25,425 nucleotides of DNA from Acanthamoeba lenticulata (lineage: Eukaryota > Discosea > Longamoebia > Acanthamoebidae), in assembly GCA_002179805.1 (NCBI GenBank), contig NAVB01000324.1, positions 1-25,425 of the forward strand, read 5' to 3'. The position numbers were made by a program, and so were the translations under genes. Of the stretch, positions 25,314-25,425 are shown piece by piece. How positions within the stretch are numbered: position 1 is the first letter of the stretch; every line of letters starts with the position of its first letter. The notes below the pieces were generated by a model. The model was not told the DNA's origin and made no database searches. It was given only the letters and a program-made list of their open reading frames with translations.

Positions 25314-25425
25314 TTCCTCACCTTTCAGTGGAGTTCATTTTGTTCAGTGGAGTTCAATTTGTTTTTTTTTGTTTTTTTTTCTTTTTGTTTTTTGATATAA
25401 ATGTAATTTGTTTTTTTTTGTTTTT

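Noticed and set aside
1..25425. tRNA, rRNA and CRISPR arrays
   Set aside because: No cloverleaf or rRNA core sequence seen. The tRNA-like match at 4819-4831 is a primer site, and no spaced repeat array is present.

Overview
The window is nuclear DNA from a GC-rich, intron-dense microbial eukaryote. Most introns are 55-115 bp with GT-AG ends and AT-rich or pyrimidine-rich 3' halves. Coding exons favour G/C in third positions, and one 5' leader is rich in CAA. My best guess is a free-living amoebozoan of the Acanthamoeba type. That is an inference from gene style, not a marker match.

The window falls into three zones. Zone 1 (1-5.2 kb) holds pieces of a SNF2-type helicase with a RING finger and a TBC (Rab-GAP) domain piece, all on the minus strand. 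A defective Ty1/copia retrotransposon (1622-5004) lies between helicase Q-motif and Walker A coding. It has a 5-bp target duplication, a 173-bp 5' LTR and a primer site complementary to the anticodon loop of initiator tRNA-Met. Its 3' LTR is reduced to 18 bp, and a segment of about 370 bp is inverted inside its polyprotein.

Zone 2 (5.5-16.6 kb) is a patchwork. It has an AT-rich island with an intact six-exon gene of unknown function (5525-7193, minus) facing a very acidic single-exon gene (7278-8015, plus). After that come broken or truncated genes: a fragment of the dolichol-linked mannosyltransferase ALG3, a two-helix membrane protein, a large-GTPase-like gene, a DEAD-box helicase and a mucin-like membrane protein. 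Minisatellites, inverted repeats and simple repeats lie between them.

Zone 3 (16.86-25.4 kb) is clean. Four genes splice with fully consistent phases and no frameshifts. They are a TPR-SGNH hydrolase-like protein (plus, 16860-19050), a cytosolic-type aldehyde dehydrogenase (minus, 19122-21122, 8 exons, 516 aa), a secreted pectate-lyase-like beta-helix protein with a probable GPI signal (plus, 21961-23892, 4 exons, 566 aa), and the 5' end of glutamate synthase (plus, from 24378). The first two are tail to tail, 71 bp apart. No operon logic applies. The sharp change from decayed to intact genes near 16.8 kb is itself notable.

All splice models are read by eye from phase consistency and family motifs. 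No searches were run.
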